From NCBI RefSeq assembly GCF_003020585.1, contig NZ_PXUE01000004.1, forward strand, positions 124,001-188,000: DNA of 64,000 nucleotides, in the 5' to 3' direction. The stretch is from Chryseobacterium aurantiacum (GTDB lineage Bacteria; Bacteroidota; Bacteroidia; Flavobacteriales; Weeksellaceae). The first letter of the stretch is position 1. Each line of letters begins with the position of its first letter. The notes below the pieces were generated by a model that was not told the origin of the DNA, made no database searches, and saw only the letters and a list, made by a program, of their open reading frames with translations. Positions 44,501 through 53,343 of this stretch are shown piece by piece. A program made the position numbers and the translations under genes.

Positions 44501-47500
44501 AAGGTTCAGTTTGTTCTGTTAAAGGATTTTCCTCTTCATATTTTGCCAGTCTAGACTTTTCAGCAATGGTTCCAAAGATGTAATACAATCCCGGAATAAT
44601 CATTAGCCCGAAGACTGTACCTATCAACATCCCTCCTGCTGCTGCTGTACCAATGGTTCTATTCCCCACAGCTCCAGGACCTGTTGCAATAACCAAAGGA
44701 ATCAATCCCGCAACAAAGGCGAAGGAGGTCATTAAGATAGGACGGAAACGAATGGCGGCTCCCTCTATGGCAGCTTTCGCAACCGGAATTCCTTCTTCTG
44801 CTTTTTTCTGAACGGCAAACTCTACAATCAATACGGCATTCTTACCCAAAAGTCCGATAAGCATTACCATAGCCACCTGTGCATAGATGTTGTTCTCTAA
44901 TCCTAGAAGTTTTAAGCATAAGAATGCCCCGAAAATACCAGTAGGTAAAGATAAAATTACCGGTAATGGAAGAATAAAGCTCTCATATTGTGCAGAAAGG
45001 ATCAGGTATACAAACCCTAAACACACAAGAAAGATAAATACAGCTTCATTTCCACGGCTTACTTCATCTTTGGAAATCCCGGCCCAGTCTATACCAAAGC
45101 CTCTTGGAAGTGTTTTATCCGCAACTTCCTGAATGGCTTTAATGGCTTGCCCACTACTATACCCAGGAGCAGGAGTCCCACTTACCTCTGCAGAATTATA
45201 CATATTATGCCTTGTAATCTCTGACAAACCATATACTTTTTCAAGATGCATAAAATCCGAATAAGGCACCATCTGATCCTTATCATTTTTAACATATAAT
45301 TTTAAAAGATCAGTAGGTAGTGCGCGATACTGTGGACCTGCCTGAACAATAACCTTGTAAGGCCTATCGAAACGGATAAAGCTGGTCTCATAGTTAGAAC
45401 CTATCAATGTTGATAAATTATCCATTGCTTTTGCAATCGTTACCCCTTTTTGCTCCGCAAGATCGTTATCTATTTTAAGCATATATTGTGGGAAACTGGC
45501 AGAATAAAATGTAAATGCAGATCCCAGTTCAGGACGTTTCTTCAATTCCTTAACAAAGTCATTGCTTACCTGTTCCATTTTATGGTAATCCCCGCTTCCT
45601 GCTTTATCCAGTAAACGTAACTCAAATCCTCCTGCAGCACCATATCCAGGAATGGATGGCGGCTGGAAAAATTCAATATTGGCTCCCGGAATATTTTTAG
45701 CCTTTTCTTCAAGTTTTTCAATAATTTCCGCAGCCGATTCCTTACGTTCTTCCCAACTTTTAAGGTTAATTAAACAAGTTCCTGAATTCGAGCCGGTACC
45801 TTCAGTTAAAATCTCGTATCCTGCCAGCGAAGAAACCGATTGTACCCCATCTATATCCTCAGATTCTCTTAAAAGTTCCTTGGCAATTTGATTGGTTCTT
45901 TCCAGAGTAGATCCCGGAGGTGTCTGGATAATTGCATAAATCATCCCCTGGTCTTCTGCCGGAATAAACCCTGATGGCAATGAGTTACTCAGGAAGAATG
46001 TACAAATACAAAATCCTAATAATAACGGTAATGTAACCACTTTTTTGGTCACCGTTTTATTCAGCATTTTTTCATACTTTCCGGCTCCTTTTGTAAATAG
46101 ATTATTGAATTTATCAAGGAAAATACTTACAGGAGTTTTCTTCTTGGCTTTCCCATGATTATTTCTCAGAATTAAAGCACACAATGCAGGAGTTAGGGTA
46201 AGAGCTACAACTCCTGATAATATAATGGAAGATGCCATGGTAATGGAAAACTGACGATAAAATACCCCCACCGGTCCGGACATGAACGCAATTGGAATAA
46301 ATACAGATGCCATTACCAAAGTAATTGCGATAATTGCTCCACTAATCTCATGCATTGCTTCTTCCGTGGCCTTTAATGGAGAAAGATGCTTTTCTTCCAT
46401 CTTGGCATGAACTGCTTCTATGACCACAATGGCATCATCCACAACTACCCCGATTGCCATTACCAGTGCGAAAAGTGAAATCATATTCAGTGTAATTCCA
46501 AAGGCTGACATTACCGCAAAAGTTCCTACTAATGACACAGGAACTGCCAGTGCGGGAATTAATGTTGATCGCCAGTCTCCAAGGAAAAGAAATACTACAA
46601 TCGCTACCAATATAAAGGCTTCGAAAAGAGTATGAATTACTTTTTCCATCGAGGCATCCAGGAATCTTGAAACGTCGTAACTGATATCATAATGCATTCC
46701 TTTCGGAAAAGTATTTTTTTCCAGATCCGCCATTAAAGCTTTTACATTTTTGATAACATCACTCGCATTGGATCCATAAGATTGTTTTACGGTAATTGCT
46801 GCTGAAGGTTTCCCATTCAACGTAGAATAAATATCATACATTGAACTTCCAAATTCAATGTCAGCAACATCCTTCAAACGTATGGACTCACCATCAGGTT
46901 TTGCCCTTAAAATGATATTTCCATAATCTTTTTCATTATTAAAACGTCCCGGATACTTAAGCACATATTCAAAAGACTGTGACCGTTTTCCTGAACTTTC
47001 CCCTGTTTTACCGGGAGATGCTTCCAAACTCTGTTCGTTCAGAGATTCCATTACTTCATCAGCTGAAATATTGTAGGCAGTCAGCCTGTCCGGTTTAAGC
47101 CAGATACGCATTGCATATTCTCGGGTTCCCAAGATATCAGCAAAACCTACTCCACCTACCCTTCTCAACTCAGACATCACGTTGATATCTGCATAGTTGA
47201 ACAGAAACTTCTGATCGGCTTTAGGATCATCACTGTATAGGTTAATATACATCAACATATTGGGTTCTTCACGGGTAATCTTTACCCCTTCACGCACTAC
47301 CAGTGGTGGCAGTTTATTTACTACGGAAGATACACGGTTTTGAACATTTACGGCAGCAACATTAGGATCTGTTCCCAAGTCAAATACTACCTGAATAGAA
47401 GCTTCTCCATCGTTCCCGGCATCTGAAGTCATGTACTTCATACCCGGAACACCGTTTAGCCCTCTTTCTAATGGAATTACGACAGATTTAATCAATAATT

Positions 47501-47663
47501 CGTTGTTGGCTCCGGGATATTCGGCGGTAATATTTACCTTAGGTGGAGAAATAGACGGGAACTGGGTCACGGGAAGTTTTACCAATGACAAGATCCCTAA
47601 AAACACTATAATCAATGAGATTACAATAGACAGAACAGGTCTGCGGATGAATTTCTTAAACAT
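44472..47663 (-). CDS. RND efflux pump, HAE1-type inner-membrane subunit
   Basis: The 1063-residue protein has the RND architecture of twelve helices and two large periplasmic loops. The proton-relay motif GVVVDDAIVVIEAVHA (two adjacent Asp in helix 4) and a conserved FIPIAFMSGPVGVFYRQF segment support the hydrophobe/amphiphile (HAE1, AcrB-like) subfamily rather than the heavy-metal subfamily. It works with the adaptor and outer-membrane factor in the same operon to expel substrates from the periplasm. The length is normal for the family. Confidence 0.94.
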   Translation of the reverse strand: MFKKFIRRPVLSIVISLIIVFLGILSLVKLPVTQFPSISPPKVNITAEYPGANNELLIKSVVIPLERGLNGVPGMKYMTSDAGNDGEASIQVVFDLGTDPNVAAVNVQNRVSSVVNKLPPLVVREGVKITREEPNMLMYINLYSDDPKADQKFLFNYADINVMSELRRVGGVGFADILGTREYAMRIWLKPDRLTAYNISADEVMESLNEQSLEASPGKTGESSGKRSQSFEYVLKYPGRFNNEKDYGNIILRAKPDGESIRLKDVADIEFGSSMYDIYSTLNGKPSAAITVKQSYGSNASDVIKNVKALMADLEKNTFPKGMHYDISYDVSRFLDASMEKVIHTLFEAFILVAIVVFLFLGDWRSTLIPALAVPVSLVGTFAVMSAFGITLNMISLFALVMAIGVVVDDAIVVIEAVHAKMEEKHLSPLKATEEAMHEISGAIIAITLVMASVFIPIAFMSGPVGVFYRQFSITMASSIILSGVVALTLTPALCALILRNNHGKAKKKTPVSIFLDKFNNLFTKGAGKYEKMLNKTVTKKVVTLPLLLGFCICTFFLSNSLPSGFIPAEDQGMIYAIIQTPPGSTLERTNQIAKELLRESEDIDGVQSVSSLAGYEILTEGTGSNSGTCLINLKSWEERKESAAEIIEKLEEKAKNIPGANIEFFQPPSIPGYGAAGGFELRLLDKAGSGDYHKMEQVSNDFVKELKKRPELGSAFTFYSASFPQYMLKIDNDLAEQKGVTIAKAMDNLSTLIGSNYETSFIRFDRPYKVIVQAGPQYRALPTDLLKLYVKNDKDQMVPYSDFMHLEKVYGLSEITRHNMYNSAEVSGTPAPGYSSGQAIKAIQEVADKTLPRGFGIDWAGISKDEVSRGNEAVFIFLVCLGFVYLILSAQYESFILPLPVILSLPTGIFGAFLCLKLLGLENNIYAQVAMVMLIGLLGKNAVLIVEFAVQKKAEEGIPVAKAAIEGAAIRFRPILMTSFAFVAGLIPLVIATGPGAVGNRTIGTAAAGGMLIGTVFGLMIIPGLYYIFGTIAEKSRLAKYEEENPLTEQTEPYEHDGKFED

Positions 47664-47684
47664 ACTACTTCGTTTTAGAGACCA

Positions 47685-48770
47685 TTACTCTGCTTTTAGT
47701 TTCAATGATTGAAGAACCTTTCTAGGATCCTGGAATTTTGTTTTCACTTTCTGATCATCCTTCACTTTCTGAACTCCTTCAAGAAGTATCTGATCTCCTT
47801 TTGAAATACCTGAGCTTACTACATACAGGTCCGGAAGTTCGTAGCCTATTTTTATATTTCGGGTTTTAGCGATTCCGTTTTTGTCGATAACAAACACATA
47901 TTTCTGATCCTGAATTTCATAAGTTGCTTTTTGCGGAATGATCAAAGCATTGTGAACTGGCATTGTCATCTGAACCTTTCCGGTTTCACCATTTCTCAAT
48001 AATTTATCCGGATTGGGAAATTTGGCTCGGAAAGCAATATTTCCTGTTTCATTGTCAAACTCTCCTTCAATGGTTTGAATCTCGCCTTTTTGTGAATATG
48101 TTTCGCCATTCGCGGTGATCAGAGAAACCTGATTACTTCCTCTATCAGCTGCATGGGTTTGATAACTCAAATACTCAGGTTCAGAAACGTTGAAATAAGT
48201 ATAGATACTTGTATTATCTGACAATGAAGTTAAAAGATCACCTTCATCCACCAGACTTCCAAGCTTCAAAGGAATTCTATTGATAATTCCTGAAAACGGA
48301 GCCTTAATATCTGTAAAAGACAGGTGAATTTGTGCCAGTTTCATTTCTGCATTCGCAGCATCCAGTTTAGCTTTTGCCATCGCCTTTTCATTTTTAGAAA
48401 CAATATTGTTCCCTGCTAATGTAGTCGCATTTCTCAGCTCAATGGAAGCTTGCTCTACTTCAGCTTTAGCCTTTAGCAGCTCAGCCTGATAGAGTTTTGG
48501 CATAATACGGAATAAAGTCTGCCCAGCCTGAACATACTGCCCCTCGTCCACAAAAATTTTCTCAAGGAAACCTTTTTCCTGTGCCCGAACTTCAATGTTC
48601 TTTACAGATTGGATCTGAGCTACATATTCTTTGTTAATCACAGTATCCATCACTACCGGAGAAGTTACCGGATAAGTTGTTACTTCTTCTTTTTCTTCCT
48701 TTTTCTTGTTGCAGCTAACAGCAAGTAGCAGGATACTCAGTGCAATGCCTGAGGTAACTCTTTTTATCAT
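47685..48770 (-). CDS. RND efflux periplasmic adaptor lipoprotein
   Basis: The 361-residue protein is a membrane-fusion (HlyD/AcrA-like) adaptor. It has a lipobox (LLLAVSC) and the order barrel-lipoyl-hairpin-lipoyl-barrel. Indicators are VEVRAQEKG-type early strands (KNIEVRAQEKGFLEKIFVDEG, shown only by key residues), the hairpin ELLKAKAEVEQASIELRNA, and the late INRIPLKLGSLVDEGDLL and EPEYLS. It would link the pump to the outer-membrane channel. It is the first gene of the three-gene efflux operon; the promoter should lie in the 140 bp upstream. Confidence 0.92.
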   Translation of the reverse strand: MIKRVTSGIALSILLLAVSCNKKKEEKEEVTTYPVTSPVVMDTVINKEYVAQIQSVKNIEVRAQEKGFLEKIFVDEGQYVQAGQTLFRIMPKLYQAELLKAKAEVEQASIELRNATTLAGNNIVSKNEKAMAKAKLDAANAEMKLAQIHLSFTDIKAPFSGIINRIPLKLGSLVDEGDLLTSLSDNTSIYTYFNVSEPEYLSYQTHAADRGSNQVSLITANGETYSQKGEIQTIEGEFDNETGNIAFRAKFPNPDKLLRNGETGKVQMTMPVHNALIIPQKATYEIQDQKYVFVIDKNGIAKTRNIKIGYELPDLYVVSSGISKGDQILLEGVQKVKDDQKVKTKFQDPRKVLQSLKLKAE

Positions 48771-48912
48771 AATTCTAGAGTTTGTATAAATCGTTAATGT
48801 TTTAAAATAGGAATGGTAATGAGGGATGATACGATGTGATGATTACCGGCAAACACAACGCAAAGCTTCCCCACCTGAGATCAGGCAGAAAATAAATGGA
48901 AAAAATGAAATT

Positions 48913-49299
48913 TTAAATTCTAATGGAGCGGATCAGAATGAACCTTTTGGTAGCGAGACCAAAAATAAACCCATGAATATCCGGATTAAACCGTTTTTTA
49001 TTTTTTAACCCAAAAATGTAAACCAGGCTGAAAATACCTGCAAAAACCACAATCGCCTGCCATACATCAGACAGTTGAAAATCATTTTCAGCAAGTTCCA
49101 GGGTAGAATTGTCTACATTATCTGCCATCTGCTGAACGGAAAGTTTTTCATAAGTCTGATTCAGTCGGTTGGCTCTTTTGGGCATATGATGAGAAACATG
49201 ACCGGAGTAGTCATTTCGAAGAGTCTTAACGTTAAGTCTGCTTTCCACCACAAAGAGCAGAAAAAGACCGGTTAAAAAATATACTATAAAGTTTCTCAT
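48913..49299 (-). CDS. Small membrane protein of unknown function
   Basis: I choose ATG at 49299 (MRNFIVYFLTGLFLLFVVE), giving 128 residues with a signal anchor at the N-terminus. A polar middle contains a histidine-rich bit (HVSHHMPKRANR), and a second hydrophobic segment (WQAIVVFAGIFSLVYIFGL) lies at about residues 78-96. It ends in a basic tail. No family was recognised. It precedes the efflux operon on the same strand, separated by about 140 bp, and might be co-transcribed. The DNA around its end has an open frame on the other strand that I regard as a shadow. Confidence 0.55.
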   Translation of the reverse strand: MRNFIVYFLTGLFLLFVVESRLNVKTLRNDYSGHVSHHMPKRANRLNQTYEKLSVQQMADNVDNSTLELAENDFQLSDVWQAIVVFAGIFSLVYIFGLKNKKRFNPDIHGFIFGLATKRFILIRSIRI

Positions 49300-50050
49300 T
49301 TTGAAGTGGCAAATGTACACTTAGATTGTGATATCATCATAATAGATTAACAAAATTTAACGCTTCTTTAAATAACCTGAAATCAAAATTTTATCAATTT
49401 TTCAATGGCTTGTTTCTTTACCATTCTTCAATTTTATGAACTGTAGGTAAGATATTTATGAAAGTAAGTTTAATCTAATTTCCACAATGAAATTTAATCT
49501 TAGATAAAAACTTTTCAATTATATTTCCCAAATAATACATCCATTTATTAAGAATAATGATGTAAGTACAACTTTCTGCTATCACTTCAGGCAGGAGCCC
49601 CAGAAAACCCGGAATAATCCAACCCATTTTTTTTAAGAATATCTAAATTTTATTCTAAATTAACTCTTCGTTATGGGAAAAAATAAACAGGTCAAGCTAA
49701 TTTTTATCATGATTTTCAATTATTTACAAAAGTCTATTGGCATTCTGTGATATTTAAATTACTTTTGCCGAAAATTTAAACAACAAATGAACAATGAAGA
49801 AATTATCCTTTTTCCTATTGAAAATAAAACTGTTAAAAACTCCAAATTAACTATTTCAATTTCAAACTTTTTATCTTAATAATTACTTTTCGTTTTCTGA
49901 ATAATGTTTAAAAAAAGGTGATGAACAGCCTCTTTTATTTAAACACAATGTTACTTTATGTAAAATTAACATATAATTTGCAAAAATATTTGTATTTTTA
50001 TATAGTATTAACACCATAATTCATGAAACACTTTAAAATCACTTATCACT
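49300..50050. other. Long intergenic region with an orphan promoter and an 18-codon frame
   Basis: A stretch of 750 bp without a clear gene. At 49737-49739 a TTG, 20 bp later TACTTTTG (49760-49767), resemble a plus-strand promoter. A 19-codon frame follows (49794-49850, MKKLSFFLLKIKLLKTPN) that looks like the beginning of a signal peptide cut short. Nothing else recognisable was seen. Confidence 0.4.
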
Positions 50051-50443
50051 ATGAAAAAATTATTATCAACAATCCTTTTGGGATTGGCAGTTCTTTCCTC
50101 AACAGCGTGTAAACATCCCGGAAAAGAAGCAGAAACGATTACTTCCACAACTCCTGAAAATACAGATGACATTTCAAAAGATGTATATGTTGACAGCTAT
50201 GGAGAAAAAATAGAAGTAACCATCAATCGTTCTAAAAACACAGCAACCGTACATTTAAACGGTAAAACTTATGACCTTAAAAAAAGTGATGCTTTACCCG
50301 AGTATACAGCCTCCAATGAAGAGTATCAATACTCTGAAATTAAAGGCAATATAACTTTTTTAAAGAAGAATGTAGATATGGTGCTCTTCCATCTTAAACA
50401 GGCAAAAAAAGAATCAGGGCCTGCAAAAATGGCATCGTATTAG
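50051..50443 (+). CDS. Lipoprotein with MliC-like domain
   Basis: The 130-residue lipoprotein (cysteine in SSTACKH, about residue 20) has, after a short linker, a domain beginning at VYVDSYGEKIEVTIN. It continues with NTATVHLNGKTYDLKKSDAL, YTASNEEYQYSEIKGNIT and FLKK. The order resembles MliC/PliC membrane-bound C-type lysozyme inhibitors. The resemblance is by pattern only; the key residues were not confirmed by alignment. It is the first gene of a two-gene group with the META-domain protein and is outer-membrane associated. Confidence 0.65.
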   Translation: MKKLLSTILLGLAVLSSTACKHPGKEAETITSTTPENTDDISKDVYVDSYGEKIEVTINRSKNTATVHLNGKTYDLKKSDALPEYTASNEEYQYSEIKGNITFLKKNVDMVLFHLKQAKKESGPAKMASY

Positions 50444-50480
50444 CATTGGAACAAAACATAATATTAAAAATCAAAAATTT

Positions 50481-50915
50481 ATGAAAAGCTTATATTATTA
50501 TTTATCCGCTCTTTTCCTTGCTGTATTTCTAGTTTCTTGTCAGACTCAAACTGCACAAAAACCAACTACCACTGATATTACAGGGAAAACATGGAAATTA
50601 ACGGAGCTTAATGGCCAGCCGATCAAATTGAAAAATGCAAAAAATAATCCTTCGTTCAAGCTTAATATGGACGGAATGAGATACGAAGGTCATGCCGGAT
50701 GTAATGGTTTGGGAGGTACTTTTGAAATCAAGCCGGAGATCATGAGAATTAAATTCAACCAAGGAATGTCTACGATGATGGCTTGTGAAGATCTGGATAT
50801 TGAAAACCAGTTTACAAGAGCAATACTTGCAGCAGATAACTATTCTGTTAATGGGAATACATTGACTTTAAACAAAGCAAGAATGGCTCCTTTAGCTAAA
50901 TTTGTTCTTGAATAA
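50481..50915 (+). CDS. META/HslJ-like lipoprotein
   Basis: The 144-residue lipoprotein (lipobox LVSC, about residue 20) contains the META domain found in HslJ. The recognisable pattern is WKLTELNGQPIKL, then GHAGCNGLGGTFEI and MACEDLDIENQFTRAI and the end NGNTLTLNKARMAPLAKFVLE. E. coli HslJ is linked to heat response and novobiocin resistance; here the role is unknown. It is closed by a terminator. Confidence 0.82.
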   Translation: MKSLYYYLSALFLAVFLVSCQTQTAQKPTTTDITGKTWKLTELNGQPIKLKNAKNNPSFKLNMDGMRYEGHAGCNGLGGTFEIKPEIMRIKFNQGMSTMMACEDLDIENQFTRAILAADNYSVNGNTLTLNKARMAPLAKFVLE

Positions 50916-50937
50916 TTGTATCCTTTTACAATAAAAT

Positions 50938-50973
50938 ACAAAGACGCCTTATTTTGATAGGGCGTCTTTTTTT
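50938..50973 (+). terminator. Bidirectional terminator after the META-domain gene
   Basis: AAAGACGCC (about 50940) pairs with GGCGTCTTT (50961-50969); the T run follows on the plus strand. It also lies just past the convergent SemiSWEET gene ending at 50989, so it may serve both. Confidence 0.8.
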
Positions 50974-50988
50974 ATGGTATGAAATATT

Positions 50989-51249
50989 TTATGCTTTTTT
51001 ACTGTATATGAAATAGCAAACTAAGAGACTTATATTAACCAGTACAGCAAATGAATTGGAAAGAATAATAGGCAGTTCATCTTTCATAAAGCCATACCAA
51101 ACCCACAATGATAACCCGGAAATAAGCACCAAAAGCATAAGTAGTGATATTTCTTCTACATTTTTTTCTCTGACTACCTTTACAAGTTGTGGAATCATTG
51201 ATACGGAGGTAAGTACTCCTGCTATTATTCCCAGTAAGTTTTCATTCAT
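50989..51249 (-). CDS. SemiSWEET-family sugar transporter
   Basis: The 86-residue protein has three membrane helices and the PQ-loop signature SMIPQLVKVVREKN in the first helix. SemiSWEETs form dimers that pass sugars by alternating access across the inner membrane. The size is typical. Substrate preference cannot be inferred. It is transcribed in the same direction as the FAD oxidoreductase upstream, 45 bp away, so the two may share a transcript. Confidence 0.88.
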   Translation of the reverse strand: MNENLLGIIAGVLTSVSMIPQLVKVVREKNVEEISLLMLLVLISGLSLWVWYGFMKDELPIILSNSFAVLVNISLLVCYFIYSKKA

Positions 51250-51294
51250 AAGTTATATATTTTGAAAATATGAATCTCATCAGAGCTGCTGTAG

Positions 51295-52329
51295 TTACTT
51301 AAATCTATTCCATGAAACTTCTTCATGCAACGGGATATTTTCTTCTACAAAACGGAACAAGTCCCTTGAAAAATAGCAACCGTTCAATATTCCTCGTGCT
51401 CCCAATCCATTAAAAACATACATGTTATTAAAAGTTTCGTGTCTTCCAATAATAGGTCTTCTATCTTTTACAGTGGGCCTGAAACCGAAATTAGCCTCCT
51501 CTACTTCAAAATCATAGGGATAGAATTCTGAAAGCCCATTCACCAACTGAGCAACCGCAGAATCATCAATATGATGATGAAGCTGTTCTCTGTCATAAGT
51601 TCCGCCGTAAAAATAGAGACCGTTTCCTGTCGGGAAAAGAAAATGCTTCTTCTTAATTGTTCTGTTTTCAGGAATAGGCTGAGAAAGCTTAACTTTTATA
51701 TGATGCCCTTTGTTTGCATTTACAGAAATTTCAGAAAAGTATGGATTGTCTTTAACGCCCATTCCTTCACAAAAAATAATATTCTTGAAATTAAAGTCTT
51801 TATAAGAAGATTCAGATGGATTAATTTTATCGTACTCAAACTTTTCTTTTATCAAAAAGGCATTTTTTTCCAAATAATTGAATAAACCTGCGAAAAATCC
51901 ACTTACGTTCAGTCTGGCAGACTGATTCACCTTTCCTGTCTGAAAATCGTTTTTTACTACATTTAAAGACTCAAATTTTTGGTCCAAAAAGTTTGATAAT
52001 TCTTCATTCCCTGATTTTTTAAGCCAAAGCTTTTGTTCATTTTCATCATGGAAAATTCTGTGAATGGGAGCATCGATGAGAAAGTTCTCCCCAGTGTATG
52101 CTTCGATTTCCTTAAGGCTATCTTTAAGAAAATCTATTTGCTCCTGAGCTTTCCAGAATGTGGTAAACTTTTTAAGAACAACTGGATTAATAATTCCTGC
52201 TGATACTTGTGATGCACTTTTTCTCTCTTCAGAATAGATCACAAATGACTTGTTATTCTTAATTAACTGGTGTGCAAAGAAAAGTCCGGCATACCCATCT
52301 CCTACAATAATATAATCTACATTTTTCAT
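51295..52329 (-). CDS. FAD-dependent oxidoreductase (DAO-like)
   Basis: The 344-residue flavoprotein begins with the FAD-binding motif YIIVGDGYAGLFFAHQL, a GxGxxG variant, and ends with a conserved FAD-contact region including GLGARGILNGCYFSRDL. DAO-like proteins oxidise amino acids or similar amines. No partner is next to it except the SemiSWEET gene downstream. It lies directly after gldKLMN on the same strand in the next position, but a terminator separates it from gldN, and in Flavobacteriia such a gene is often found beside gldKLMN. Confidence 0.8.
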   Translation of the reverse strand: MKNVDYIIVGDGYAGLFFAHQLIKNNKSFVIYSEERKSASQVSAGIINPVVLKKFTTFWKAQEQIDFLKDSLKEIEAYTGENFLIDAPIHRIFHDENEQKLWLKKSGNEELSNFLDQKFESLNVVKNDFQTGKVNQSARLNVSGFFAGLFNYLEKNAFLIKEKFEYDKINPSESSYKDFNFKNIIFCEGMGVKDNPYFSEISVNANKGHHIKVKLSQPIPENRTIKKKHFLFPTGNGLYFYGGTYDREQLHHHIDDSAVAQLVNGLSEFYPYDFEVEEANFGFRPTVKDRRPIIGRHETFNNMYVFNGLGARGILNGCYFSRDLFRFVEENIPLHEEVSWNRFK

Positions 52330-52334
52330 AATAA

Positions 52335-52366
52335 AAAAAACCTGAGTAAAAGTACTCAGGTTTTAT
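52335..52366 (-). terminator. Terminator of the gldKLMN operon
   Basis: AAAACCTGAGTA and TACTCAGGTTTT form a perfect 12-bp stem with a short AAAG loop and a T run on the minus strand. It lies 19 bp past the stop codon of gldN. Confidence 0.85.
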
Positions 52367-52384
52367 ATAAATATCAAGTGAAAT

Positions 52385-53323
52385 CTAGTAATTCCACATA
52401 TCATTTTCCATTTCAAGGATCTGCGACTTGATTCTGTTGCTTTCCTCTAGCTGATCATCAGCGTCTTTAGGGATATAATCCTTAATAGTACCATCTCCTA
52501 AACCGGCCGAAGATTTATAAATGATAGAAGAGAATCTTCTTGCATTGATAATATCATCGAAAGAAAGGTCTGCAGAAGAATTTTTTCTATTGAAAACATA
52601 ATTGTTTGCCAAAATATCTCTTGCATTCGGATAGAAAATCCAGAATAGGTCAATAAGCTCATCATTGCTTGCAATTGGCTTACCATCTGGTCCTATAACT
52701 CCTTGTACCGCTGGATCTGGTCCCATAGCTGCGATACCAAGAGGTCTGTATTTCATTTGCCCGTCTCTCTTATCTACGAACCACATACCCATTATTTTAA
52801 GAACTTTTACTTTATCAGTAGTTGTTTTAAATACGTCGGTATATTCTTTTTTCTCTTGCTCAGTAAGTTGTCTTCCTGAGTTTAAGATATCGATTGCGGC
52901 ATCGTTGATTCTAACATTCTCCAACCTTTTCTGTATTCCTTCAGGTGAAAGTTTCACAGTAAAGTTTTCGTCATCGTACACCTGCTCAATTTTACCAGTT
53001 AAAGCTGCATCTAACAGTAACTGATATAGAGATCTTGTAGGTGTAGAAAGAAGACCGTCCGGATTGTCATAATAGAATGGCTGATTAATCTTGTCATTCA
53101 TATCAATGATTTCCCAAACAAACATACTCTTAAGGATGTCTTTGTCTTCAACAAATCCATATTCAAGAGGTTTTACTGTTTTATCAATAATAGTATCACC
53201 AACTTTTTGTTTATTCTCCGCTCTCATCTGTCTAAACTCTTCTGGAGAAGAAGCGTTCAGAATAGTCTGGGAAAATGCAAATCCCGAAACTAATACTAAA
53301 AGGGTGCTAATATATTTTTTCAT
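52385..53323 (-). CDS. gldN: GldN, type IX secretion ring component
   Basis: The 312-residue protein has a signal peptide (MKKYISTLLVLVSGFAFSQ) and the GldN/PorN body, including EYGFVEDKDILKSMFVWEIID and SPEGIQKRLENVRI, given as key segments. In Flavobacterium johnsoniae GldN partners GldK in the periplasmic ring of the type IX secretion system and is needed for gliding and secretion. It is the last gene of gldKLMN, 20 bp after gldM, followed by a terminator. Confidence 0.94.
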   Translation of the reverse strand: MKKYISTLLVLVSGFAFSQTILNASSPEEFRQMRAENKQKVGDTIIDKTVKPLEYGFVEDKDILKSMFVWEIIDMNDKINQPFYYDNPDGLLSTPTRSLYQLLLDAALTGKIEQVYDDENFTVKLSPEGIQKRLENVRINDAAIDILNSGRQLTEQEKKEYTDVFKTTTDKVKVLKIMGMWFVDKRDGQMKYRPLGIAAMGPDPAVQGVIGPDGKPIASNDELIDLFWIFYPNARDILANNYVFNRKNSSADLSFDDIINARRFSSIIYKSSAGLGDGTIKDYIPKDADDQLEESNRIKSQILEMENDMWNY

Positions 53324-53343
53324 AATAAATTACAATTTTAGTC

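Noticed and set aside
48826..49008. Plus-strand frame of 60 codons between the efflux operon and the small membrane protein
   Set aside because: Opposite strand of a better gene and of the promoter region; no recognisable start context or motif.
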